Assembly (NCBI GenBank): GCA_032358255.1
Contig: JAULBX010031039.1
Location: 62,001-126,000 of the forward strand
Direction of reading: 5' to 3'
DNA: 64,000 nt
Source of the DNA: Heterotrichella gracilis
Taxonomy: Eukaryota > Sar > Xanthophyceae > Tribonematales > Xanthonemataceae
Part shown: positions 35,619 to 47,319 of the stretch, piece by piece
Layout: every line of letters starts with the position of its first letter
Position numbering within the stretch: the first letter of the stretch is position 1
The notes under the pieces: generated by a model
What the model saw: the letters and a program-made list of their open reading frames with translations, nothing else
Told to the model about the DNA's origin: nothing
Database searches by the model: none
Program-made: the position numbers and the translations under genes

Positions 35619-37370
35619 ATGGCCAACGTATTCGTGTACGGCAGTCTTATGGCTGATGAGGTGCTTCGGCTGTTGATACAGCGCGTGCCTGAGCGCCGGC
35701 CAGCGGTTTTGCGGGGGTACGTGCGGTATCGGGTGAAGCAGCAGGCCTTCCCCGCCATAGTGCCAGGGACAAGCACAGACGAAGTAAAAGGGATGGTAGG
35801 TTGAGTTTAAAAGGATGTGGTAGTGGGTTGTGGTGGGTGCGGCTACACAGCTGGGCAGAAGGGTTTGGTGTGCATTCCTGATTGGATGGCATGTGGTGGC
35901 ATATGGCCTTCTGATTGCGTGTGTCGCAGGTATATCTCGATAATAACATAAGTGGATGGTGCCATTTTGAACACAGTGGGCGTGGCTCACAGCGCCGCAT
36001 ATGCATGCATATGCCTAGGCAGCGCCACATGCATGCATAGCTAGTGCAGCACTAGGGTAGCCTACACCATGTGGCGCAAGCTCTGAGGGTTGATCCACTT
36101 GTCATGCAGGTGCTGTACGGCCTCAGCGACGAGGAGGTGGTCACGTTTGACGGTACGCCCCCCTAGGGTTTACACCTAGGGTTAGGGTTAAGATAGTTGC
36201 TCGAAACCGATACAGGTTATACAGGTTGATTGGTCCAGCGTTTATTGTGTGCTAAAGTTGCACTGCAAATCATATTGCCATGCCTCTCTGGCTGTGCAGT
36301 AGAGCTGCAACCACCATCACCACCACCCATCATCACCACCACCACCCCAACCCACATGTGACATTTTGCAATAGTCTCTGCATCAAGGATAGTATTCCCC
36401 TTAACAAGGGCGCTGGCACATTTAGAGGTTGATACTGATCCTCCTTGCAGCAACTTAAGGAGGACAGGAATGCCGTGTGGCCACTGTCGGTGGATGCAAC
36501 GTTGCCACTTAGAGGGCACACAAGTAAACTGTAGCTGCCCCTTAACTTTCATACGGAGTAGTGCTACACCCACAACATACCACCCAACACCGATACTCCC
36601 CTTGTACATTGACACCATTGTTATTCCCCCCTTGTCGTAGACTACGAGTCTGAGGAGTACTACAAGGCAGGGGTGGTGACGCACGTGGAGGATCAAGGGG
36701 AGGTGGCGGCAGACGTGTATGTGTGGAAGGAGAAGTTCAGGTGGGGCGTGCATGCGTGTGTTTGTAGGGAGGGCAACCCCTTTGGTAAGGGCGGACTTGC
36801 CAATCCCACTTGGCGTGGCATGCTGTTGGGGTCTGGCACCGCTTGCATGCAATTGTTGAACATTGCGCTTTTGAAAGGGTGTGGAGTGTGTCACAGAAAA
36901 TGCGTAACAACTGATTCGCAGTGCGCCTACACTATTTAACAGCCTGCGCAATGATGCATTTTGCAACCATGTGAATTTGCTCAACAGCCTGCGCAATGAT
37001 GCATTTTGCAACCATGTGAATTTGCTCAACAGCCTGCGCAATGATGCATTTTGCAACCTTGTGAATTTGCTCATCATTCAAGGAATATAATCATCATATA
37101 CATGGCGCTTGTATAGTGCCTTTGCCGGATACATCCCAAAAGATCCCAGAAGACTGCATGATACGCATTGTTCCCCCTTCCTGATGTGGATGTCCCTCCC
37201 CTTGTAGGTCCATGCTGGATCCCTCCCCCTGGAGCTACGAGGAGTTCCGCAGTGCCCACCTGGGCGCCTACGTGGCCATGGTGGAGCGATACGTGGCGGC
37301 GGTTGGGGAGGGGGCAGGGGGGGAGTGGGATTACAAGGAGGACGTGGGGGAGGAACAAGGGGAGCGATGA
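35619..37370 (+). CDS. AIG2-like gamma-glutamylcyclotransferase family protein
   Basis: Predicted 160 residues, four exons: 35619-35795, 36110-36152, 36641-36740, 37208-37370, all in phase. The N-terminus MANVFVYGSLMADEVL carries the family Y-G-S-L nucleotide/substrate loop. The second exon gives VLYGLSDEEVVTFD and the third DYESEEYYK, where the Glu after Tyr is in the position of the catalytic acid of the fold. EVAADVYVWKEKF and W-x-Y-E-E-F-R-x-x-H-L match plant AIG2-like C-termini. The family includes enzymes that release 5-oxoproline from gamma-glutamyl compounds, but the substrate of AIG2-like members is mostly unknown. The tail after ERYVAAVGEG is Gly/Glu-rich. The gene appears intact. 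Confidence 0.92.
36938..37072 (+). repeat. 45-bp tandem repeat, three copies, in AIG2-like intron 3
   Basis: Units at 36938, 36983 and 37028 begin AACAGCCTGCGCAATGATGC and are nearly identical (one CCATG/CCTTG difference), so the array is young. Confidence 0.9.
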
Positions 37371-38505
37371 TGGCGGGGATGGATGTGCCGAAGGTGGATG
37401 GGGTGGGAGGGTAGGGTGGGGTGGGGTGGACGACAGGATTGGGTGTATTTTTGGGCAGGACATTTCTTGAGGGGCGGCTAAATCAGGGAGTTATTGATAT
37501 GGCGTTTTTCGACCTCTGATAATTTATATGTCCTTGTATTGCGTATCTAAAACGTTTACACTTCAACACTGTGCGCTGGTAAACTTTTGGCATACTCTGT
37601 ATAGTAACTATTTCAAACATCGAGGAGAAGTTTCCTGCAGGAAATCAATTCTGTACTGCTGTTGTCACACTATGGCACGAGGACATAAGTCAGCGCGGTA
37701 TACGCAATGCAGCCAGCCAAGTCGGATAAGTGGGCTTAATTTATAATTGTGAATATTGGTGAGATGGGAGTACCTCTGTTCTTTTTTTGCCACATTGGAG
37801 TGATTCAGAATCTTAGACTATCTGGCCCAGGGTTCACAATGTGTCATATGCTATGTACATCCTCACGGGGTGGATGTATGAGATCACAGCCTTATCCGCC
37901 AATGGCATGTACTTCCTCACGCAGTGTCTACAATGATATGCACCATTATTGGTCCAGGCTGGGCCAATGGTTGCTGCCTGCCATGAGGGATAGGGCTGCG
38001 TTGGCGCCAAAGCGCTTTGGAGTTCCTTTGTTGCAATGCCACCCGCCATGGGCCCAAGCCCTGCTTGCAGCAGCAAGGTCATAAGGCCACATGTCATTGA
38101 TATCAGGCAATGCCATGCATGCATGATGCCAGGCCGGGCCCTCACTACACATTTGAAGCTGTCTTTAAGTCAATGATTGTTTCAGCCGTTACTCCAAGTT
38201 TCGAACTGGCAATCGTGCGGCATGCCATGGCGCCGGGCGCACCACTTGCAACTGCGCCAGGCCCTGCCCGGCAGGTTGGTTGCCTTCATTGGCACGCAGG
38301 CCACAAGTACTCAGCTGCCGGCATACTAAGAAGAAAGAAAGAAAGCCACAAAATGCCCCCACACGCGGCAGCACACCACATTCAGCAAAGTACAATCTGT
38401 TTCAAATAATTATTGAGAGCAGGGCAATAACGCTGCAAGGTGGCGAGCAACATATGGCATGATGGTGCACTGGTGTGCCATGTTGGGCATCACATAGCTA
38501 CTCAC
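37371..38505. other. Intergenic between convergent AIG2-like and F-box genes
   Basis: No supportable gene. Both flanking genes end here. A possible further decayed LRR exon on the minus strand near 38215-38330 is too weak to call. Confidence 0.5.
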
Positions 38506-41500
38506 AGCTGCTGCAGCTTTGAAAAGGTCCCTGGGCTGCCCCATTCAGGCGCCAGCTCCCCACTCAAATGGTTCCTGTACAGCCACCTGCAAGGATATAC
38601 CATGTGGTTTTCAATGCGAATGCAGCAGCCATGGCGTTGACTGAGTAGCAGCGCATGGCAGGAAGGTGCAATAGGTAGCATGGAACACAAATGCCGGCTC
38701 AAACAGCTAAATTAGCCCATGTATGAAGAGAGCAATGTGTACGGGAGCGCTCCCGCCAACAGGAACCCCACATCAGGGTAAGTTAGCACATCAACCACCA
38801 TAGAAAGGCAGGATGGAATGCATGCCCTGGCGTCACTGCATATAATCACACCATTCCAGCTGGTACGCACAGTAAGTGCAGCTCTGGCAGGTGTGGGAGG
38901 CCAATGGGGAGGTCACCGAGGTTGCAGGAGATGCCTCTGTCACCCCACCTGCACACCAAAATCGCACAGCACTTGAGTGCATCTACATTGCCACCAGGAA
39001 AAAGTAAGGCACCCACATTATAATAATCAGGTACGGGGAGGAACAAGAGACCGCTGGAGCAAAACCACAGGCAGAATGGCAAAACCACGGACACAGTATT
39101 TGTAATATTTGACATCCGCAATGAATAAACCATCCCAGTGGTCACGCCACACAGACCAGAACCATCCACCACACACACCATGGCAGCATCTGGCCAGTGC
39201 ATCTCATGCCATTCACTAGTGCACCTCACTGAACGTTGCATACCAATGGACCTAATTCCGCGTTGCGCGTTTCCTTCCTTCCTGTCCATGGACGACAAAC
39301 CATCTTTTCCCACTTACTTGATGGCCCACCTCCACCTCCACTCCTCACCACTCCTTAAAGGGCAGCTCCACATCCCACCCCAGCCAGGAGCCAGTTGGGT
39401 CAACCGCATCTGCTAACTCCAACAGCACATGCCTGCGAGGACATAGCACAGCCGTTCATGGTGGACACTAACAAGGGAACAACACACTGCACTGCTAGAA
39501 CAGAGGAGCATAACCACTGTAAGCACCAGTGACTTGACCCGTCGCTTGATGACAAATGTTGGATGATCCGATGGTGTCCCCATATAGGTGTTTCAAGCAG
39601 CAGAACAACACTGTGATTATGATGAGGTGGACACATGTGCATGATTGATCAATACCCCCCCGCCAGATGGAGGGCGCTGTGCAGCACATGGCGTGGCAGC
39701 ACAGGCACCAATGGCAGCGTACCTTTCGTCAACTGCTGCAGGCTGGACGTGGCGCAGAGGCTGATGAACCGCTGGGGCTAGAGCGCCCACCATTGGAGCA
39801 GGATCACTCTGCTGTGTGGATGGGACAGGACCAATCTGCTGGGTGGCTGGCTGGTTACTTGAAGCCGATGTATCATCACCCCCGCCACCGCCCCCACCAT
39901 CGACACTGCCATCGCCACCGTCACCACCGTCGCTGCTGGCGCCACTACCTTGCCCCGCAGCAGTCTGCGCCCAGCGCCACACAGTGATAACAACAAATTA
40001 CATATGCACCATGCACCATACCCTGCAAATACAAGTCAATGAGGGACAGGATGCACACCATTCTGTATGCCAGGGGCACACCAGCTATGAGGAAGCATGC
40101 ATATATATTGACGTTATGACCAACCACAACACATTAGACTGGGCGAACTTTGCAGGGACAGGGTGCATCCAGGACAACTTGGGGTGCAATGGGAGTGAGA
40201 GTTTTGACTTTATAAAAAAAATCCAAGTTACCGTAAATATTTATCTCATATTTAATTTCATAATTATTAATCATCAAAAAAGAAAAGCACTTTGCATTCA
40301 AGATAATACCAACTCTTCTAATTGCCCTATTCCCGAGCCATGTACGTGGCACCACGGCCCGGCGCTGTCAAGCCACCAACCAACAGAACGACAAATCCTC
40401 CACAAGCCTCCACACGCCACGCACCTGCAACTCCTTAGAATACTCCACTGAGGGCTGATTGAAGAACTGGAGGTGCTGCGTTAACGTGGTCCCTGACTCA
40501 GTAGGCAGGGGCAGCTGCAGCACGATGGGCGTCGACTCCTTCCCGCAATAGGTCAACACCCTGACTGAGTCTGGTAGGGAGCCAGCGCGTGGCAGCTCCA
40601 CTGACCAAAGGCCTCCGAATGGGAGAGAAATGGTCAAGCTGGTGAGCTTGCTGAGATGAGCTACATGCAGCTTGGGCATCCCTCCAAACCCTTGCTGAAT
40701 GGTGAGGTTGCACAGCTGTGGCATGCCGCCAAGGGCTGACAACCACCCACGCCCATCGGCGCCTGTCCAGTCCGTTCGGCCATTGACGTCCATGCGCAGG
40801 ACTGACAGGTTGCCAAGTGGCGGGAGGCGCGGCGGGGAGCACCACTCGTCCTCGCCACCCCAGGTAAGGGAGAAATCCAGGGAAGTGAGGCGCTGCAGGC
40901 TTGACAGGGCTCCCACAGCTGCTGACAGGGCGGTGAGGCTGAGGTCGACCACTTGGAACGGCTGCACGCCATCGCGTGGCACGTGTAGCTTCAGCTCTAG
41001 GCTTTGGAGGACGGTGAGTGCACCAATTGCTTTCACAAACTCCTCGACCTTCCTCCTGTTGTTTTTCTCCCGGGAGATGGTCCACAGCAGGCCCAAGGAT
41101 GGGAGGCTGGTGAGCTGGCCCAGCGCCACCACATCTTGCAGCCAGGTGGCTATGCGCTTGGGACCCAGGTGCAGCTTGGTCAGCGACTGCAGGCGCTCCA
41201 AGCTGGCGCCTTGCACAAGCGGGTGCAGCGCGGCAGGTGTGTTGTTGAAGTCCATGTGGGTGGTGTGGTCCAACCTTGGCTGCAAGGCCCCGTGGGCTTT
41301 GGTGAGGAACTCCACCAGCTCTAGGTGCTCTGCTGACGAATGGCTGGGGGGCCAGGTAATGCGCCCCCATGCTGCGCTGGGCCCTTGCAGGGCCTGCTGC
41401 CAGCCCTTGCACACCGCCTGGGCGCGCACGCGCCCAGCCACAGGCAGCCACCCCAGCACCTCCTGCAGGAGGGCTTCTGGCAGGGAGTGGATGGGGTTGG

Positions 41501-41522
41501 GCAGACGGTGGTGATCAGCCAT
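38506..41522 (-). CDS. F-box/LRR paralog 3, frameshifted in the LRR cap exon
   Basis: Same architecture as paralogs 1 and 2, on the minus strand. Exons (high to low): 41522-40425, 39964-39723, 39432-39318, 38948-38871, 38586-38506. F-box at residues ~8-55 (LPEALLQEVLGWLPVAG, VCKGWQQALQGPSAAW), then LRRs (LQSLELKLHVP, LQRLTSLDFSLTW). The linker exon is Gly/Asp-rich and ends VDER as in paralog 1. The cap exon (HVLLELADAVDPTGS, GWDVELPFKEW) is 115 nt long; the same exon is 126 and 138 nt in the paralogs, both multiples of three. One extra base makes a TGA at 39345-39347, so the product stops at about 475 residues, losing the terminal LRRs (NHLSGELAPEWG at 38586-38506). The downstream exons remain intact in sequence and splice sites. 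It could be a recent pseudogene, a truncated functional protein or a sequence error. Confidence 0.8.
39345..39347 (-). other. Premature TGA caused by a +1 frameshift in F-box paralog 3
   Basis: On the minus strand the cap exon reads PFKEW then TGA. Reading from the next base restores the frame that enters the donor as GCC ATC AA|GTAAGT, as in paralog 2 (GCA ATC AA|GTGAGT). A T inserted after the Trp codon explains both. Confidence 0.7.
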
Positions 41523-43272
41523 GGCGGGTGGCGATGGAGGTGGCTCCACGGTGGCTGGCTCCATGGTGGCTGCCTCCAATGGGGCTGGTTTGAAAGGTGG
41601 AGGTTGTGGGTCCATCACCTGCGCAGCACACTTGGGGTCAAGCTTGCTGACACTTTCAACTTGAAGGCAGTCGTTTTTGCGCATGGTGGTGATGCCATCC
41701 AGATGTTTTGGGCACTGCCTGGTCCTATGCCCCAGCAAAGCGCACCTGACACCTAGTGCATACCCAGGCGGGTAACATGGTGGGTATCTGTCGTATCCTG
41801 ACATCCTGTGGATATGACAAGGGGTATAGATGTACAAAACCTATATTGGGGAAGGTACCAGGGTTCTGTGCAGCAACCCTCGGCAGTAGAAAAGTGCTTG
41901 CATGGAAATGAGAGCAAACACACGCATGCTCACCTTAGGTGGTACCAGCACGCTCAAGGAGGTGTTCACCTCCAGTTCAACCTCTTCAACAGCAAAGGTG
42001 GAAGCAGGTTTCCTGCCGATCACGTCCTGCCCAACTATCACCAAGGAGACTCCAAGATGGGTGATGCCACCATGATGTTCTCCATGCTCAATCAACTGGA
42101 GCCTTGCAAGCCAACCCCTATTTACCTAATGCCAACCGGCGTTTCAGAGTCACCACTGTTGATGGTGGTTTCAAACCAGGTCCACCTCGCTTCCCCCTTC
42201 CCAAACTGTACTCCACTCGATGTTTGTTCCCCGAAGGGAGGAATAAGGTACCCGTCGCCAAAACCTTTGGAAATGTGACTGCAAAGAACCTGCATGCAAG
42301 CATATATAGCGTGATACCAGGACCTGTGCATATTTACAGACCGTCGGAACTTGCAGGACTCGAATCATGCATATGCATGCATGCATGCATCCATGCATGC
42401 ATGCATGCATGCATGCAGCTGGACCAGTGATACCACCCCCACCCCCACCTGCTGGTGGTTGACCACCACCACCATCGCCGACTGCCCTCACCCACTTACC
42501 GGTGTCCCTGCCATGGCATGCCATCCGCTAGTGGACCCTAGGGTTTTTTACCTTTGGACACAATGCATGCATGCATCTGGCGGTTTGGGTATTATTTGCA
42601 CTGCAGCTTTTCCTTGACTTTTATAGCGCCAAGTTTTCACCAGAGGTACCCGTCCTGGTATCTTGTCTTAAGCTGCGACAAAACAATGGCCCTGTACCTC
42701 GCCCAAAAGCCTTAGCTAAGGCCATGTACCTCTTGAACAAAACATGCAATCACCCTGTTCGTTTGCTCTTTGCACACCCTGATAGCGGATTCTCGCCTAA
42801 TTGCGTTCAGCTCTGAAGAAACCACAGACGCACACAGGTGGAAGTGCGTGTGTCACAAGCTTGATACCACTCAGTGAGAGTGTAGTCCAAGGGCCCAAAC
42901 AGCCCAATACCGGGGTGGTCGTCATACAAGACTGCTGTGCTGGACACCCTTCTCCACCCGTTCCCTCTTGCAAGTCTCCATCGCCTTGCAACGTCTGGCA
43001 TGGCAGGCGTGTTCAGGCGCCTCTGCACAGGCCTAAGACTGCAGGCCCACAGGTGTGCTTGGAATACCAGCCCCAAATGTTGACTCAATGTGCAGAAAAC
43101 TATAGAGCCTTCTCGGCCCCACTAGGCCCCAGTTCCTCGTACTCATCGCTGCAAGATAGCTGCGCGCATTGTGCTCTGGGCTGTGTGCTAATATCGCCCT
43201 TTTGTGCAGGAGCCATCAGGGCATGACAGCTAGCTATAGCTGGAACGGTCGTGACGCTACTGGCCAGGCATC
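41523..43272. other. Intergenic: F-box paralog 3 promoter side to family copy A
   Basis: The frame upstream of the F-box start (41837-41523, minus) stays open and includes CALLGHRTRQCPKHL near 41710-41745, a degenerate zinc-knuckle-like pattern. A CATGCATG microsatellite lies at 42361-42417. From about 42530 the sequence is the 5' block shared with family copies B and C. Confidence 0.5.
42361..42417. repeat. ATGC tetranucleotide microsatellite
   Basis: An almost uninterrupted run of CATG/ATGC, self-complementary throughout and so able to form cruciforms. Shorter CATGCATG blocks recur across the window (near 5390, 20690, 24460, 36000, 42565, 46560, 55955). Confidence 0.9.
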
Positions 43273-45373
43273 AATGGCTGCACCTGCGAGCTTCAGGGTG
43301 CGCTGCATGGCATTGTGGCTCTTTATTGCGGTCTCTTGGGTTTCCGCAGTTTCCCTGCAGTGCAGCTTTATCAGGGGCAGCAGAAACCCTTAACCCTGAA
43401 TGTGAGAAGGGGGCACTGCCTGTTCCTAGTAGTTCCCTGGTAGTTCCGGGGGCAAGTGGAAGTATGTTGTGCCCTCTTTGCCATTCCTTGCCGCGAAATC
43501 TGCCTGTTCATTTTGCATCGCAATGTGTTCCTATTCAAGTCCTCTATTTTATTCAACACATCAAACGAGGCCAAAACCAACCCGTGTCACCCCTGGTGCC
43601 CCTTTTTCCAATGCAGATTGCTCCGTTTGCCAGCCCACCCCACTGCGCAAGCTTTGGTAAGAGCAGGAGCAGTTCACCGGCCAGCAGCAGTGGCAGGCAT
43701 CAGCTCACCCGTTCAGCCCCTCTAGCGCCTCATGCCATTGGGCCGTCAGAGCAACCCAGCGACCCCTCACCGTTGCAGCCTTGCGTGAGTGCTTCATCTC
43801 GTTCTAGTTTTCCTTGGCATGAGCTGCTTACAAGCTTTGAACACCTTGGGTTGACATTTGACTGTATGTAGCTGGTGTGCAAGATTGATTTTTGACCAGG
43901 GGCTGTACCTAATCGTGCAAGCAACCGGAGTCTAGGTCTTGGATAAGAGTCTCTTGTTCTGGGAAAATTGAGGGGAGGTGTAGGAGGTGACTTTGAGCAT
44001 ACACTTTAATTATGGGCGGTTACTCTAACACACTGGCTGGTTTTGCATGCAGTGGTCGGCTGCTTGGCTTGAGGTGGTCTCTGCTCAAGCAGATGATTGG
44101 GAGGCAGATGTGGCGGTTGTGGAAGATCGCCTGCGCGAAGCAAGGGGCAATCATGCGAAGGCGCTTGCTGATGGCCACGAGGAGGTGGCGGAGTTTTGGC
44201 AAACACAGGTCGATCGCGATGAAAAAAGAATACAGGGCTTGGTGGACATGGTGGCGGCTCTGCGTGCAGGTACGGATTAGTTTTTCTTTGCCTGGGTACA
44301 CATGAAACAGATCCTGCTGCTACCAAATTCCAAGGCTTGGCCGATCAACATGCAAGCTCAAACTGCTTTTGCACAGCCAGCAGCATGGACGACTCCCCCC
44401 CTTGCGGCCCTTTTGCTGCATTTTAATAATTAAGGGCTGAATTGGACCACTAGGAAGGCAGCGAGGCACATGGAACCGTTGATATAGTAAATGATTGAAA
44501 TAACTGCAGTATTTCACGCTTCTTCAAAAATGCGCGACTCAGTGCTTCCATACATGTGTGTATTGCAAAGATATCAGTGGCAGGTGCGCGTCTGCTGGGG
44601 AAGGATACAGGTTTCCTGCCATGTCCTTCTGCTGACATCAACTCTAAGCTTGCAAAGTTGGAGTGGGTGCGCAACGACGGTGCTGTTTATTTGATGGGGC
44701 TGGGGGATACGCTCCACCTTCACCTGGGCGCATCAATCAGGGCTGGCAGCTATGGTCCAGGCCTTGGGCAGACCCTCCAGGTGAGCTGTGGCTTGATGTG
44801 ATTTCTTCAGGCGCCCTCACATGTTTGATTCAACTGATTTACAATCTCCTTCAAAGTTCAGCACCTGATTTGACATTCTTGCCGAGAACAGGAAGTGCAT
44901 GGGGCCAATCTGCTTTTCCCAAACTTATTTTGAAACTTCCCAAATCGGACATCTGTGCCTTGCAGAGGATGGGGGCTCAGGCAGTTGACATTGGCGCCGA
45001 AGAATGCCCTGGGAAGGGCTGGTGGGAGGCGGACTGGTCGCAGGCCATCCTATGCCATCCATGTTCCCAGGCTGAGAACTCGTGCGCAGCTGATGACTTT
45101 CTGGCGATGGCGGAAGAGGGCAAGCCAGCAGAGTATTTGGTGGCGCAGCTGCACATCTGCTTGCATGTGCTCCACATGTGGTGGATGAGCCGCATGATGC
45201 CTGCAGGGGATCCCAACCTTGTTCCCATCCTTGAGAAATACCCCTTTGCGCCCCTCCTTTCCGCCAAGGACTTGGTGTACAACATCTGTGAGGAGGTGCC
45301 CGTCCTGACTGAGTCCCCCTATGATGAAGATGAGGGGGAGGAATACGTTGAGGGGGCTGATGAGGAGGACTAA
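43273..45373 (+). CDS. Unrecognised tandem gene family, copy A
   Basis: A hydrophobic leader (MALWLFIAVSWVSA after ATGs at 43273 or 43307) is a likely signal peptide, but its splice to the next exon is uncertain. Firm exons: 43617-43784, 44053-44269, 44584-44780, 44966-45373, giving 329 residues with consistent phases. Domains by exon: a Ser/Pro/Gln-rich segment (PASSSGRHQLTRSAP); a charged, probably helical segment (WSAAWLEVVSAQADDWEADV, EEVAEFWQTQVDRDEKR); CPSADINSKLAKLEWVRNDG and LGASIRAGSYGPGLGQTLQ; and QAVDIGAEECPGKGWWEADW, FLAMAEEGKPAEYLVAQLHI, KYPFAPLLSAKDLV with a very acidic tail ending EDED-type and a TAA stop. Exon 4 is 15 nt shorter than in B and C because the ancestral acceptor TTGCAG reads TTGCAA and a downstream CAG is used instead, keeping frame. 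No known domain was recognised. Copies B, C and D confirm that these exons are under protein-level conservation. Confidence 0.75.
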
Positions 45374-47319
45374 CTGAGGACATTGGGTCCAGCGGCAATG
45401 AGGAGGCGGAGGAGTGAGCATAAGGTTACTTGGTGCATTTGTGGGCATTCCAGTAACAATTATTAGGATGTACAATACTTATACGAGCGTTTTGCCTTTT
45501 TATCAATGGCATTCAGAATCAAGCAAGCAGCATTACCCATAATCTGATGGGAATTTATGTAATGGTGTCGGCATGGCCCTTCCACAGCAAGGGTGGCAAA
45601 TGGGTACATATTTTGGAGAGTAGCTACCTCCTGACAGAGTTTAACCGTTGCCATGGCAACATGTTGCATCCAACTTCTCCATGTACCCTTCTTGTTGCTA
45701 ATATCCCTATCTTAGACTCGTATGCGCTTGACCAAAACCAGGCTGCATAAATAGGAATTCTTTTTCTATCTTATTTCATGCCGTGCCTGGTGCTGCATAT
45801 TTCGCTGCGGATTCTGTATCAAGAGCATTCATTTTGTGCAATTGCCTGCCCTAGCTGCCCATACGTTGCAATTGCATACATGCACATGAGAATGATAGGT
45901 ATGCTAGACCGCACCTCCATATTTAATTTAATGCATGCAATACTCCTTTGCAGGCAAGACGGAGGGGTTCGAGCTTGACCCTGCGCAGGCCATAGTGGCT
46001 GCGCACAGCACTGAAACGTTCAAGATTATAAGTGCCGCTGGCTGCCTACTGGCTGTATGAACCCCGCTGTTTGCAGCTCAAGTTAGGCGCAATTAGATCA
46101 CTGGACAACACATGTCCACTCTGTTGTCATTGGATCCACCAACATTGCTCCAAGGGGACCCTGGACAGTCTCCTCGACTTTGAGCTCCCTACCTCCATAT
46201 GTACAGTCCTCTCCCTTTCACACAATTACAAGCCATTGCCATCACACGCATATGTGCCATATTATTTACACCGCTGGCTGCCAATTAACTCATAGCCAGC
46301 AAGGGGTACAACAGACACCATCAGCCCACACAGGGCGCTGGAACATTATTAACATCTACACTATCATGTACTCCCAACCCACAGTGGGACACCCAAAATG
46401 CAAAACTCCTAGCCTGCACACCCAATACACCTAGCACCGTGTCTCCGTATGCCCATGCCACACGGCGCACAGGCCCAACGGCGGGTGGGTGGGTGGAGGA
46501 TGGGGTTCCACCCTAGCTAGGGTAGCCCTAGGTGGACCCTAGGGTTTTGGACACAATGCATGCATGCATGTTGTTTAAAACCCAGTACTGGTCGTGCATT
46601 GCGGCAACTCCCTCGGCATTTTATAGCGCTTGTTGAAATCCGGTTGCCCACCCTGTTGTCGTGTCTTGACTTGCGACAAGATACCGCCCCTGGACCTCGC
46701 CCAATAACCTTGAGTTTTAACACAATTGCCTCAACTGCCCCGTGAAAATATATATATGCTTCGTTTGCTCTGTGTTCACCCTGATCAGCGGTTTCTTGTA
46801 TATATGTGTGAAGCTCCGAGTAAACCACAGACGTTCACAGGTAGAGGTGCGTGTGTCACAAGGTAAGGCTTACCGCCTAGATATCTCGCAGTGGGTACAG
46901 TGGGAGTGTAGTCCAAGGGGCCAAAGAGCCCAAACCTGGAGTGGTCGTTGTACAAGGGACTGCTGTGCAGGACGCCCATTTCCACCCGCTCCCTTTTGCG
47001 ATCCTCCATCACCTTGCAGTGTCTGGTATGGCAGGCGTGTGCAGGAGCCTTTGCACAGGCCCGAGACTGCAGGCCCACAGGTGTGCTTTGAGTAACAGCC
47101 CACTAGCCGCAAGCTTGTTTCTTAAGACTGGAGTGTGCAGAAACTATAAAGCCTTCTCAGACCACTAACCCCACGTTCCTCGCTGCAAGATAGCTGCGCG
47201 CATTGTGCTCTGTGTGCTAGCTGTGTGCTAGCTGAATATTCCATGCTAGCGCTAATGTCACACGTTTGTGCAGGAGCCAGGAAAGCTGGAAGACCACTAA
47301 GACCACTGGCAAGGTGTCA
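45374..47319. other. Spacer between family copies A and B
   Basis: No separate gene. The part from about 46030 is repeated at about 50440-51470 before copy C, and 46550-47090 is nearly identical to the block before C (listed separately). Confidence 0.55.
46512..47090 (+). repeat. 5' block of family copy B, nearly identical to the block before copy C
   Basis: Begins with ACCCTAGGGTTTTGGACACA and runs past the TGTGTGAAGCTCCGAGTAAA region. It matches 50884-51470 with only a handful of differences. Copy A has a much more diverged version from about 42530. It probably holds the promoter and 5' UTR. Confidence 0.85.

Noticed and set aside
36217-37077. Minus-strand frame of 286 codons with repeated SKFTWLQNASLRRLL
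   Set aside because: It spans introns 2 and 3 of the AIG2-like gene and its third exon in antisense; the peptide repeat is just the 45-bp intron repeat.
40699-41514. Plus-strand frame of 271 codons
   Set aside because: Antisense to the F-box exon of paralog 3, which has clear motifs and paralogs.
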